Shown: positions 1 through 10,589 of the stretch, piece after piece | Position numbering within the stretch: the stretch's first letter is position 1 | Layout: every line of letters starts with the position of its first letter | DNA from: Spongilla lacustris | Lineage: Eukaryota > Porifera > Demospongiae > Spongillida > Spongillidae | Length of the DNA: 64,000 bases | Assembly (NCBI GenBank): GCA_949361645.1 | Contig: OX442423.1 | Span: 303,126 to 367,125 of the forward strand | Direction of reading: 5' to 3' | Position numbers and translations under genes: made by a program | The notes under the pieces: generated by a model | The model's database searches: none | The model's input: the letters and a program-made list of their open reading frames with translations, nothing else | Told to the model about the DNA's origin: nothing

Positions 1-238
1 GTACACATGATGCCTTGTGCATGCATTCAGTGGATCTACCATTTCATCAACATCTATTGCCAGTTGCATGTGTGTTATGAACTAATCCAACTGGATCTCT
101 AGTTGTGTGTGTGACCCATGCATGCGTGAACCCCTCCCTTTTGTGTGTGACATGTAAGTGTGCATTGCTGAAGAGATCAGCATATCATCAGTTGTTACTG
201 CTATTGAGATCGGGATCTATGCTTCCACTACATGTTAC

Positions 239-3200
239 CTTCATCTGGAGTGGTCACTTGTACATAGTCACTGAAGGGTCCTGTGCCAGCAATGGTGCTA
301 GCAGCCACTGAATAGTAGTAAGTGGTCTTTGGAGCTAGGGGGTGCAGGAGTGTGCTTGTTGCCTGCGAGTACACAGTCCTTGGCTCTGAACTAGGTGACT
401 GACGCAGTAGAACAGTGTAATTCAAAATCACACCATTGCGTTCAGAAAGGAGTGGAGGTTGCCAAGACAACATTACATCATATGGTGATGTTGAATTTGC
501 AATGATGTTCTGAGGCACTCCGCTGGGGACTGTGGAAATAAAAATTTGTACTTACATCTCTTGACTGTCCAACAATACTATCTTAGCAAGCCGGCAATGT
601 TTACTGTCTGCCATTGCAAGATGCAGACATTGCGACTGCCTGTTAGCATGCTTACTGCCTTGAGTGGCTTGTATCCCAACGCTGTCACTGAAGGTTCCCC
701 CACCAGCAGTCACAGCACCAACAGTACATCCATAAGTGTAATAGGGCAGGAGAGCGTTGGTAGTGAGGGAGGTAGCCTCAACTGTGTAGTTGAGTACTGT
801 GCTGGTCTCTGGCTCAGACAACATCACCACGTAGAAGAGGATAACTCCATTCTGTGCATCATGGGATGGGGGATCCCAGGTCAGCAATACGGAGGTAGAG
901 TTGATGGTTACTATGGTGATGTTCTGTGGTGGACTGCTGGGAGCGGCTGGGGACATTTTGAATTGATACTTTTCAGTAAATGGACCGATGCCTACTGTTA
1001 CTGCAGCCACTCTGCACTCATATGCATAGAATGGGTGCAGTCCTGTGAACGTTATGGTGGTTTTAATGGTGCTCTCAGTGAATGCCTTGACAGCATCTAG
1101 AGATGCACAGTTGATGTAGTAGCTTCTGATCAACCCATTCTGGTCTATTGGTGCTGGTGGATTCCAGAAGAGTCTATACGAGGTTGAGCTCAACAGTTCA
1201 CCGGATATACCAAGGGGGGCTCCAGATGGGGCTATGAGAGATTTTCATTGGTTATGCAATCTGAAATAAAGCCAGACCAACCCCCAATGCTAGGCTCAAT
1301 GATCACCCTCACCACAATGACTACCTTCACACCATATCACAATCAATACAATCAATACTTTTATTTATTTATATATTTTTACATGCAACCTTACCAGCCT
1401 CCAAAGTTGTGAAGCTGACACTACTGCCTGGACCTATGCCATATGCAGCATTGCCAGCAGCCACCATACAGTGATAGGTGCAGTACTCTTGAAGGGCTTC
1501 AAACATGTATGAGGTAACGTTTGTGACGTTGAAGGTCAGCTGAGGTGTTCCAAACTGTTCCTCTGATATAACTACTTGGTAGAAATTCACCACAACACTG
1601 TCATGATTGAATGGAATCTTCCAAGAGATGGTGGCACCTTGAGCTGTTATGGAGTCATTAAGCACACTCAGGTACCCTGGTGGGTAGATAGGAGCTGTGG
1701 GAGTGAATGTGGAGGAGAGAGGAGTGGGAGGGGAGGAGGGGGAGGGATTATCTATAGCACGATACTCTAATCCTCAAGGTGGTCATACTTACTTCCGATA
1801 AGAGTGTTGCCTATGACCAGTGAAGACCTAGGGCCTTCCCCCACACTTGTATTGGCTGACACCTGTACTCCTACTGATTGATGAGGGACAAGCCAACCGA
1901 AAGAGAACATCTGGGATAACACCTCTTCTTTTCGGGGTGCACTTCCATTCAATAAATCAATATAAACGTTGTACACTGTGATGAGGCCATTGGGTACTAA
2001 TGGGGGACCCCATAGCACAGCTAGTTCAGTTGAGTTGTGTGCAGATACAGTGACATTGTCTGGGGCACTGTATGGGACTGGAGGTATAGAGGGAACATTG
2101 TTATATGGGGGTGTGGGACTGGAGGTATAGAGGGAACATTGTTATATGGGGGTGTGGGACTGGAGGTATAGAGGGAACATTGTTATATGGGGGTGTGGGA
2201 CTGGAGGTATAGAGGGAACATTGTTATATGGGGGTGTGGGACTGGAGGTATAGAGGGATGACATGGCATTCAGACATCGCACGCATGGCAACACATGTAT
2301 ACATGCTTCAGTTCACTGACTTACTGTCTTCTAACGTTCTAGCTGATTGACAAACGGAGGGGCCACTGGCTTTGGTGGTGACAACCCAGACACAGCACCC
2401 ATATTCCGTGTAAGGTGCCAGGGTGCCCATCACCCCGCCCATTACCCCGCCCACCATCGCCTCAGTGCTCAGCGTGTACTGAACGGTACGACCGCCGCCC
2501 ACGGCCGCACATGTTGCCTGATAAGAGATTAAGCTGCCGTCATTTGGATCCGCAGTTGGAGGTAACCATCGAGCTTCTAACGCAGTAGAGTTTGCAGCAA
2601 CAAGAACCAACCCCGAAGGGGACCCTGACGTGCGGAGTGTCAGTCGTATATGTGAAAGGAATTAAATTGAAGGTTAAACAGATAAAAATGAAAACTGCTA
2701 ACCGAGGCAGTTTTGGTAGTCATTGACGAGCACATAGCCGAGTGTGCAGTTGCAATAATAGGAACCATCGGTGTTCGTACAATTCTGCTCGCAAGGGCCT
2801 CGTCCCGCGTTCGAATAGCATTCATCTTGGTCTGTGCATGCATGCGCATATACCAGAAGCATATTCAACAGTGTGCTGCATGTTATGTGTATGAGCACAT
2901 TTAACCAATTTAAATCCAGGTTATGCGAAACGCTCTAGTTGAATACAAGTGACAGCCGTCGTAAGCTAGCTTAAACTTACCGCAAGTCAAATTATCGCTA
3001 CGCAAGCGGTACCCTTGTAGGCAGCTGCAATAGAATGATCCTGCCGTGTTGTTGCACTGCTGCTGACACGGCCCCAGGCCACCGTTAGACATACATTCAT
3101 TAGTGTCTGAAATAGATGTGATCAATGTAAATCAATTAAGCCACGTAAGTTGTGAACTAAAGAACACTTCAGCGATGCAAACCAAATCGAACCCTTGCCT

Positions 3201-4382
3201 TGGCAATTACGGCCGTCCGCGGAGATGGCGTACCCCGCATAACAGCTGCAGTAGAATGATCCGATGGTGTTGGTACATACTTGTTGACAGGGACCCAATC
3301 CTCCATTTGGAGCACATTCGTTCACATCTGGAATTACATCACCAATAAAAACAGCCTGTGTAATAATTATGTGCATATATATATATATATACTGATACAT
3401 AACGTACGTATACTTCACATATACTCTGTTTCATATATAGATATATATATATATAATTATAATTATATATATATATCTTACTTGTTTTATGTGTGTGTGC
3501 TTTCAAGTGCTGATGGATATGTATGTACATGTATGCGTGAAATCAGATGAATAGATAGCACCATAAAGACTCAAAGTGCCTAGTAATGGTCTTACAACAA
3601 GTGGCTTAATCTATTTTTACAGCAATGTAGGAGAAATTTTTATTCATTTTCCTTGAACACGTTGTAAGTAATACTCGATGTACCTGCATCTGTATAACGA
3701 TTTACCAAGTTATATTCTCTCAAGCTCAACTGATCAAATGAAATGTCACAGCGAAATTGGACGTACACATGAGCCTGCGCAATGTATTATATTGTATACA
3801 CTGCTGCATGTACTGCATGTATATAGGTAATTATATACGATATTATTATATAGGCCTACGAATACTGCAGTCTCTCGTGCCATGACGTAATGTATGGAAT
3901 ATTACACCCATTACGTCATGGCACGAGAGACTACCCATGCTGTACGCTCGTATACAGCTTATTTCTTACCAGAACACGATTGCGTCGCTCCGGCTTGTGA
4001 ATATCCGGAACAGCACGCAAACTGGGCGACGTAGGTTGTGATGGAGCGATACTGCAGTGTCGAAGAGTACCCGGTCCTATAAGCAAAGATACGCTCACGT
4101 CCAAAGTGGTTAACACGCGGATGCTCTAGCTTACGCCGAACACCTACTCCACCCGAACAGGCCACAGCTGTAGTAGTATGTGTAGGACGTCTGAGTGTAG
4201 AATGCCTGGGTCCCTATGTTTGACGTCACGACGTAGCAAACACTGCCACTAGCAGCGCACAAATTAAATATATTCTCCTGGTGTCAAATATTTTCTAGCG
4301 ATTGCACTTACTCCTGAGTCCTGCAGAGCTTCAGTACAGCAGCCCAAAACAGCACCACCACCAGAGAGACACGTCTGCCCAT
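239..4382 (-). CDS. Secreted or membrane EMI-EGF-fibronectin III protein, 5' part (3' end beyond window)
   Basis: Eleven exons read on the minus strand: 4312-4382, 4135-4248, 3970-4076, 3199-3327, 2981-3106, 2703-2831, 2325-2624, 1793-2077, 1395-1694, 656-1231 and 239-529. Together they give about 809 codons. Exon 1 starts at an ATG (4382) and encodes a signal peptide (MGRRVSLVVVLFWAAVL). Exons 2-3 form an EMI-like Cys-rich domain (SCGLFGWSRC, then FACCSGY). Exons 4-6 are three calcium-binding EGF modules (DVNEC, DTNEC, DQDEC). Exons 7-11 hold six fibronectin type III repeats, two of them in the 656-1231 exon. From exon 3 onward every junction is phase 1, the signature of module shuffling. 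The last visible donor (after 239) is phase 1, so the gene continues to the left. A role as extracellular matrix or adhesion receptor is inferred; no membrane segment or enzyme domain is visible. The donor after exon 4 appears to be GC (gcaagg), not GT. Introns 1 and 2 are only 63 and 58 bases. Confidence 0.85.
2075..2257. repeat. 41-bp minisatellite in the EMI-EGF-FN3 gene intron
   Basis: About 4.4 direct copies of a 41-base unit start at 2075, 2116, 2157, 2198 and 2239. The unit includes the acceptor of the following exon: on the minus strand each copy contains a pyrimidine run ending in CCTCCAG. The true exon starts at 2077, at the first copy. Confidence 0.9.
3362..3480. repeat. AT-rich simple repeats
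   Basis: Alternating AT and TATA tracts lie inside the large intron (3328-3969) of the EMI-EGF-FN3 gene. No coding signal is seen here. Confidence 0.8.
3869..3932. repeat. Perfect 24-bp inverted repeat (hairpin)
   Basis: The left arm (3869-3892) and right arm (3909-3932) are exact reverse complements, 24 of 24 bases, separated by a 16-base loop. The arms contain TGACGT and ACGTCA half sites. It lies in intron 3 of the EMI-EGF-FN3 gene. It may be a minimal inverted-repeat element or a cruciform; nothing in it is coding. Confidence 0.9.
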
Positions 4383-4926
4383 TGTTTTTGGGCGGAGCAA
4401 AAGTAATGACGTCATAGTTATCCTAGCGTCACACCTTCATAAGAAATACAATTATTGTATGGTATATCTTTTACTTTCAGTCCTTAGCTTCTTTCTTTCT
4501 GTTTTGTTGCTGTTGGGTTTTTAAAAATATTTTAAAAAGATATTCACTGAGTTATTTATAGCCTCACGATGCGTACCGTGCGCACGATCAATTTTAATTG
4601 ACCAGGTTAAGTAAGAATCCGGAGGCCGTGCATGTAGATGAGCTCAAGGCTTTGCGGGACGGATCTCAGTGAACACATGAAATTTACGTTGGTCTCTGAT
4701 AAATACACACTTAAAAGACATACAATTAATTAGTCACCACATGTCGACCTAAACTAACAATTCTTTTTAAAAAGACCTTGAGGAACGACTTTTTGACAAA
4801 GTGATACTTGCAATGTACAGTGTCCTTCGATGACACACACTAACGTTCAACGCAAACTATTTCTCAAAATGTTATTGTACAGCTATCAATTACTATCATT
4901 ATACATGTATCATTAATCGCCTGTCA

Positions 4927-4965
<39 letters not shown>

Positions 4966-5581
4966 TGCAGAGTCCGGCACTGTCGATACGTGCAAGAATG
5001 GTCCTATAGCTAACAAGAGACGGGTCTATATAGACGGCCCGTCATGCATGCACGGCCCGGCCGTTGTACACTTCTGTAGATTTTCTTGAGCTTGATAGAA
5101 AGCCGCCCGGACAGGATGCAGGACCTACTCTATTGAGTCGATTCTACTGTATTCGAGAAAGGTTCAGTTTAATAATATATTACATCACTGTACTTGCATA
5201 TCACCTGTATATTTGCATCGTCATACACCGGCATATTTCAGTCGGCACGGATTTGAAATCAAAAGTTGTGCACTAGCTATAGGCAGGCAACAGTCGTTCC
5301 AGTCATAACTCATTTCATCAGTTTAACAGCTAATTATAGACATACCTGTATCGTCAATGCGTCATGCAGACGCAACTGACGCATTACCAAAATACCAGCG
5401 GTCAGCCGGTTAGGTTTAATCAGTTCCTTTTCGCGTACTTGTTTGCAGACAGGAATAATACGAATGTACTGTATAGGCTAAACCTTTCAAGATCAGAACA
5501 GACTGATGTGATTAACGGTCAGTAATACATTATTTTAGATAACTGAATATGTTGGCACTGATTTCCTACATGCGGCGTGAG
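4383..5581. other. Intergenic, 5' flank of the EMI-EGF-FN3 gene and 3' flank of the RNA ligase
   Basis: No gene is recognised. An (AT)n tract lies at about 4930-4962. The first 50 bases upstream of the ATG at 4382 contain GACGTCAT, which resembles a CRE/AP-1 site. No core promoter is convincing. Confidence 0.6.
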
Positions 5582-6300
5582 TTAGCTATCGTACCTCAAA
5601 AGCCACTTGTTACTAACAACTTTGAAGGAAACTCCGTGTTTCGCCTTGTATACTAACCCCTCGCGGTCGCAATTTCCCTTCACACTCTTTCCGTCGGCTG
5701 CCTCCAAAAGTCCTTGCACCGTGCATCCTGCGAGTGTCTTGTGCTCCAGTATTGGCACGTATTCCACGCGGGGGCCCGCCAAGACGGCGAGTCTCCCGTG
5801 CGCATCGTCGGGGTCCAGGTACTTGCCCTCTGTGATGTCATACACAGAAAATATAAAAAGTCGAATGCACTCGAAGCCGTACATGTTAGAGCAAATTTTG
5901 GGTCCGCACATTTCGCCTTGAACAGCGAAGCCCTCTGCCAGGTGAATGTCTAACTCGTAGGTCTTTGCAATATCATAATAGACGTTTCCGTCGTCCGCTA
6001 ACTCTTGATTTCTGGAGCACACTCCGAACTTGCCTCCATAGCGGTACGCTGTGAAGCTGGTACCGTGCAACTTTTCAGTCACTTCGAAACGGTACCCGGA
6101 GTCCTGATATGAGGTGAAAAAACGTCCAAGGTTCTGGATCCGCTCCTGATCGGTACGTTTCAGGAAGGGGGGAAATGTGGAGCGACGAACAGGTCCGGGG
6201 ACCTGTCGAGCTGTCGTCGACTCCAAGTCTCCCCCACCAAGAATATCCTTGCCTCCACACGCAGGGGTAAAGTCATTGTCCCATTTCTTTATGTTAAGGA
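5582..6300 (-). CDS. Rnl5-type (DRB0094 family) RNA ligase, C-terminal nucleotidyltransferase part
   Basis: About 239 codons run from the edge of the N gap (6300) to a TAA at 5582 without an intron. The reading shows the nucleotidyltransferase motifs in order: motif I EKLHGTS with the adenylation lysine in KLHG, motif III-like CSRNQEL, motif IIIa-like VQGEMCGPKI, motif IV EGLVYK and motif V SFKVVSNKWLL. The leading segment FPPFLKRTDQERIQNL matches the linker that precedes motif I in the Deinococcus/Naegleria RNA ligase family. These ligases seal 3'-OH/5'-phosphate ends through a lysyl-AMP intermediate. The N-terminal OB domain typical of the family is absent here and must lie in or beyond the gap, so start and full length are unknown. 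The gene is on the same strand as exostosin-2 and downstream of it. Family assignment is strong; substrate is unknown. Confidence 0.85.
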
Positions 6301-6500
6301 NNNNNNNNNNNNNNNNNNNNNNNNNNNNNNNNNNNNNNNNNNNNNNNNNNNNNNNNNNNNNNNNNNNNNNNNNNNNNNNNNNNNNNNNNNNNNNNNNNNN
6401 NNNNNNNNNNNNNNNNNNNNNNNNNNNNNNNNNNNNNNNNNNNNNNNNNNNNNNNNNNNNNNNNNNNNNNNNNNNNNNNNNNNNNNNNNNNNNNNNNNNN
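6301..6500. other. Assembly gap (200 N)
   Basis: Exactly 200 Ns, so the length is probably a placeholder. The gap hides the last third of exostosin-2 (from just before its expected DDD motif) and the 5' end of the RNA ligase. Confidence 0.99.
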
Positions 6501-8743
6501 GTTGAATAACAGTACAGCCGCTGTGTCAATTTCAGCATAGGGGAAGAACCTAGTGATATGTGTGTGCATGTGTGTGTGAAGGAGGCAGAGGATGAGAGGG
6601 AAAGGAAATATGATTGGTGACAAACACATTGTGGAGATAAAGATCTTATAGTACCATTAACCCCTCGTGCACATTAAATCGTTAACTCCTCATGCACATT
6701 AGTACCATTAACCCCTCGTGCACATTAAATCGTTAACTCCTCATGCACATTAGTACCATTAACCCCTCGTGCACATTAAATCGTTAACCCCTCATGCACA
6801 TTAGTACCATTAACCCCTCATGCACATTACATCATTAACCCCTCATGCACATTGGTACCATAAACCCCTCGTGCACATTGGTACCATTAACTCTTCGTGC
6901 ACATTGGTACCGTTAACCCCTCGTGCACATCAACCAGTAACCCCTCACACCCACACAAACCTGCAGCTCCAGTCATTGACTGGTGACATGACAACTCTAA
7001 TGGGTGTGGCTATTCTCGGCCACTCCCCACCTTTGAATCAAAAGCGATGCTCACATTGAACAGTCTTCCACCTTGTAACTCACCTGGTAAGGAGGCCAAG
7101 CTTATATCAGCCAAAACCACCAGTACCTTCAGATGTGCACACATGTGAACACACACATATACTCATGTACTATACAGTGCATTAAAACCTTGGCAAGATC
7201 AGTAGTCATGGCAACAATCCGGATGACATCATAGACTTGAGGCAGTTGGTTTTTTGAGGTGACAACTAGGACAGCTGTGAAACCATGGGAAGTGGGTGTG
7301 GTTGAAAGAAGTCTGGGGTAGCTGTACTACGGGAGGGACCAGCAAAGGGGACAAGCCAAGATGAAGGGAGTACAGAGGAAGTGGAGGAATAAATGGGATG
7401 AGCAGAAAAATTATTCGATCATGTGACCAAACCTGAAAGTCATGTGACTTCATGGGTCGAAAAGGTCCATTCCAGGACTAGGGAGCGAAGCCATGCATGA
7501 AGGGAAGCCATGCCACATTGACCATACCTCATATGAACCAATATGACTGGGGAAGACCCTTTCATTAAGGATTGTCATTGTTGTCAAGGCGATGGCAGAC
7601 ATGGAGGAGAAGTACTTCCGATATAGAAACAGAACCTTGAAGGGGAAAACCCTTCTATAAAAAACATTGTATGAACAATACATTGTAACAACAAAAGACC
7701 CCGCTGTAAGATTGCATCATCTCTGATCACATCATAAAACCTTGGCAGCCATTTTGGTTCCAATTCCAAATGCCTAAGCTGATTCTTCAGATATGCAGAC
7801 TCGCTAATCCAATAGACATTAGATCAACTTGCATTTCAGGGTTGTTAGTTCAAAAAATACATAACAAATTGGAGCCCTTGTACATGTCAACATGATGGAC
7901 ATGTGGTGATGTAATAGACACACCCACCACAAAGGGCATCTATCATACCCCACACTTCCACACAGGCACACACTACACCCCCACATACCACACACCCCCA
8001 CACACACCTGCTCTCTCATTTCCTCTTCAGGATAGGATAGCAGCGTCTCTGCTGCATATCCAAGCTCCTCCCCCCACATCCTCACTGTAGCTCTACTCCA
8101 ATCAATGCCCTCAGAGAACGGCAGCACAAGATCATCTCCAAGTACAACAGGAATGCAACCCTAGGGGTGTGGCCACATAGGGGTGTGGTCACATAGGGGT
8201 GTGGCCACAGGGGTGTGGTCACATAGGGGATGGTGGGAACATGTAGTATAGCCACATAGGGGATGACGATGTGGTGGGAACATGTAAACATCCCCCCCCC
8301 TCCCCACCCGCAATTAAGTAAGTAGTACCCCTAACTTACAGACATCATTATATCTGTCAGTTCAAAACCATCTAAAGTGACATCAACGACCATACAAAAC
8401 CTAGAGGACTGGGGAAGAGACATGTTCACAACATAAAAGTCAAATACTTCTACGGCACCTATGCCACCTTAGGCACCCCTCCCACTCCCCTCCCACAACA
8501 CACCAGAAGTACTGCTGGGTAGTCCACAACCTCACTGTAGCTGGTACATCGTTTCCATGGTGACTGATCAGGTGATACCACACTGTCAGGACACAGCCCA
8601 AGCAACAGACTCTGTGTGACACCAGGAAAGGTGGTTACCATGGCATCAGAAGGGAAGCTGCCATCTCTGCTGAGAACTGTAAGGAGGTGTGGTCTATCCC
8701 TGTCAGGAAATTGGTAAATCAAGAGAGGTAGGGAAAGGACACA

Positions 8744-8789
<46 letters not shown>

Positions 8790-10024
8790 GCACACACACA
8801 CACATACACACCTGTGAACAGCTCTGGTTGGGTACTGCACATCGTAGGTCAGAGGGTTAAACACTGGTATACTGATGTCCAGTCCCTCCCTATATTGGGA
8901 CCTGGGGAATCCCCCTCCGGCCACCACAGCATATTCTGAGCCGAAAGGAGCAAATGATTGGGTCTGGGAACTAGGCAACATGAAAAACACTACATGGTTC
9001 TCTCCATTCATCCAACTGGAGGGGGGAGGGGAGGAGGGAGTGAGTGAGTGAGCGAGTGAGTGAGTGTGTGAGGGAGTGAGCGAGCGAGTGAGTGAGTGAG
9101 TGAGTGAGCGAGCGAGCGAGCGAGCGAGCGAGCGAGCGAGGGAGGGAGGGAGGGAGGGAGGGAGGGAGGGAGGGAGGGAGGGAGGGAGGGAGGGAGGGAG
9201 GGAGGGAGGGAGGGAGGGAGGGAGGGAGGGAGGGAGGGAGGGAGGGAGGGAGGGAGGGAGGGAGGGAGGGAGGGAGGGGGGGAGGGAGGGAGGGAGGGAG
9301 GGAGGGAGGGAGGGAGGGAGGGAGGGAGGGAGGGAGGGAGGGAGGGAGGGAGGGAGGCAATTATAGCAGAGGTACACAAACACCGCACTCTAGAGCTCTA
9401 TACAATGCACTATTCTAGATGCACGCATTTTATCCCCATGGATGGTGACAGGCCCGTAAGGTCATAGCAACCCCAGGACATCATACATTATCCCCCTCCC
9501 CCTCCCCTTCCCCTCTTCCCCAATTTTTTCCCCTTGACACATGGGATAATACAGCTCAGAGTAACTCACCCAGGCAAACTGTTTAGCATGTCGAAGACGG
9601 TATTAGCACCCAAAGTATTTAAATTTAATGTGTCAATATGAGGAACGGTGACGCACGCCTTTCTCTGGTCTGGCTCATAAAACGGACTAGCCTTGATGGT
9701 ATCGAGCAGCTCCGCGTACTCCCAGGATATCTCCGGGGTCAGTACTGCGTGCGTGACCTCGTCCAGAAAGCTGTATCGTGGGGTGAGGTAGACTCCAATC
9801 CTGTCTTGCTCACGGTACGCGCACCTATTAATGGCAAAGCAGCTGTTCGCTCGACAGGCACGTGCGCCTGATGTATTATCCCGCGTCCTTCCGTAACGTT
9901 GAAGCGCGAGCGTCGGGGCAACAGACGAAGATAGCAAATGCACCCGCCACAAATGCCAGAATACCACGAGCATCAGCAAAGCTGCGGGTACGACATAACG
10001 CCATCTATACCGTACTATCGACAT
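6501..10024 (-). CDS. EXT2: Exostosin-2 (heparan sulfate polymerase subunit), 3' end lost in gap
   Basis: Eleven exons on the minus strand: 9570-10024, 8812-9015, 8504-8699, 8340-8408, 8008-8160, 7528-7635, 7433-7477, 7189-7326, 7084-7126, 6961-7009 and 6501-6549. All join in phase to give 503 codons before the gap. The ATG at 10024 is followed by a short cytosolic stub and one membrane anchor (VVPAALLMLVVFWHLW), a type II Golgi topology. The exostosin domain includes ENHVVFFMLPS, GLDISIPVFNPL, LPFSEGIDWSRATV and YFSSMSAIALTTMTILNERV. The GT64 domain begins at HGFTAVLVV and continues to RFFPYAEIDTAAVLLFN, then Ns. The spacing of these blocks follows EXT2 rather than EXT1, and human EXT2 (728 aa) suggests about 220 residues are missing, including the metal-binding DDD. 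In the EXT1/EXT2 complex the family builds the GlcA-GlcNAc chain of heparan sulfate. Intron 1 is filled by (CCCT)n on the sense strand, intron 2 by GT repeats and intron 10 by a minisatellite. The donor after exon 8 (gtttta) is weak. Confidence 0.9.
6655..6950. repeat. Minisatellite, about 50-bp unit, in EXT2 intron 10
   Basis: Tandem copies of a two-part unit built from variants of TTAACCCCTCGTGCACATT. The copies degrade toward the right side. Confidence 0.85.
8161..8285. repeat. Short tandem repeat (AGGGGTGTGGCCACAT variants) in EXT2 intron 4
   Basis: About seven imperfect copies of a roughly 16-base unit, beginning directly at the acceptor of EXT2 exon 5 (8160). They fill much of the intron. 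Confidence 0.75.
8743..8812. repeat. (CA)n microsatellite in EXT2 intron 2
   Basis: CA dinucleotide tract reading GT on the sense strand. It begins at the EXT2 exon 2 donor, so the donor GT is part of the GT array. Confidence 0.9.
9035..9358. repeat. (GGGA)n/(GAGT)n/(GAGC)n array filling EXT2 intron 1
   Basis: About 220 bases of nearly perfect GGGA (9138-9356) grade into GAGC and GAGT tetramers. On the EXT2 sense strand it reads CCCT and ends 20-odd bases from the exon 2 acceptor (9016). Long Pro-Ser or Arg-Glu-Gly readings through it are artefacts. Confidence 0.95.
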
Positions 10025-10134
10025 GGAGGGTTAATTCTTGTCTCGTTCCCAGGTGCCATCCTAGCCTCGTCCCCAGGCCTGTTTATAGTAAATTACGCAA
10101 AATCTATATAATAGGGCCTGGGGACTAGGCTATA

Positions 10135-10165
<31 letters not shown>

Positions 10166-10589
10166 AGTGTACAGTGTATAAGGAAGGATATCTTATCGTT
10201 GCCTACATAAGGCAGTGTTATCGAACAGCTATTAGTCGATTTAAAATTAAAAGTTTAGTGACCTGTTATTTAGAATCAAGCGAATTTTAGATTCCCCCTC
10301 CCCCAACCCAAAAGTTAAACACCTTCATCAACTCGCGTTTCAGGGCTGCTAGGTTGCTTACATAACACAAAAAACAGAGATTAGAAAAACCTTAAGTGGA
10401 TAGCAACCACAGTATGCAAGAGAATATCACCATTAATTGCAGGCAAGCGACAAGAACCGTATTCTATCACACTTCTTTGGTTGCGATGCAAGGTGAGTTT
10501 TTCTCTTAGCTCATCGATCATGTGCCTTCCAGGGACCAGGTCTTTTCATCCTCCCTCACAATACCTTGGCCTGTGTGCAGAGGCAAAGG
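10025..10589. other. EXT2 5' flank with a small inverted repeat and C/CA tract
   Basis: At 10068-10133 the sequence TAGCCTCGTCCCCAGGCC is mirrored by GGCCTGGGGACTAGGCTA around a short AT-rich loop, like a minute inverted-repeat element. A poly-C plus CA tract lies at 10136-10162. No gene was seen. Confidence 0.6.

Noticed and set aside
6294..6629. Reading that appears to link both sides of the N gap
   Set aside because: It is continuous only because Ns contain no stop; the right side is EXT2 in one frame and the left side is the ligase in another, so no fusion is supported.
6820..7059. 79-codon reading with HIGTI repeats
   Set aside because: Covers a minisatellite in EXT2 intron 10 and overlaps the exon 10 antisense strand.
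9035..9388. Pro-Ser-rich and Arg-Glu-Gly-rich proteins
   Set aside because: Translations of (GGGA)n within EXT2 intron 1.
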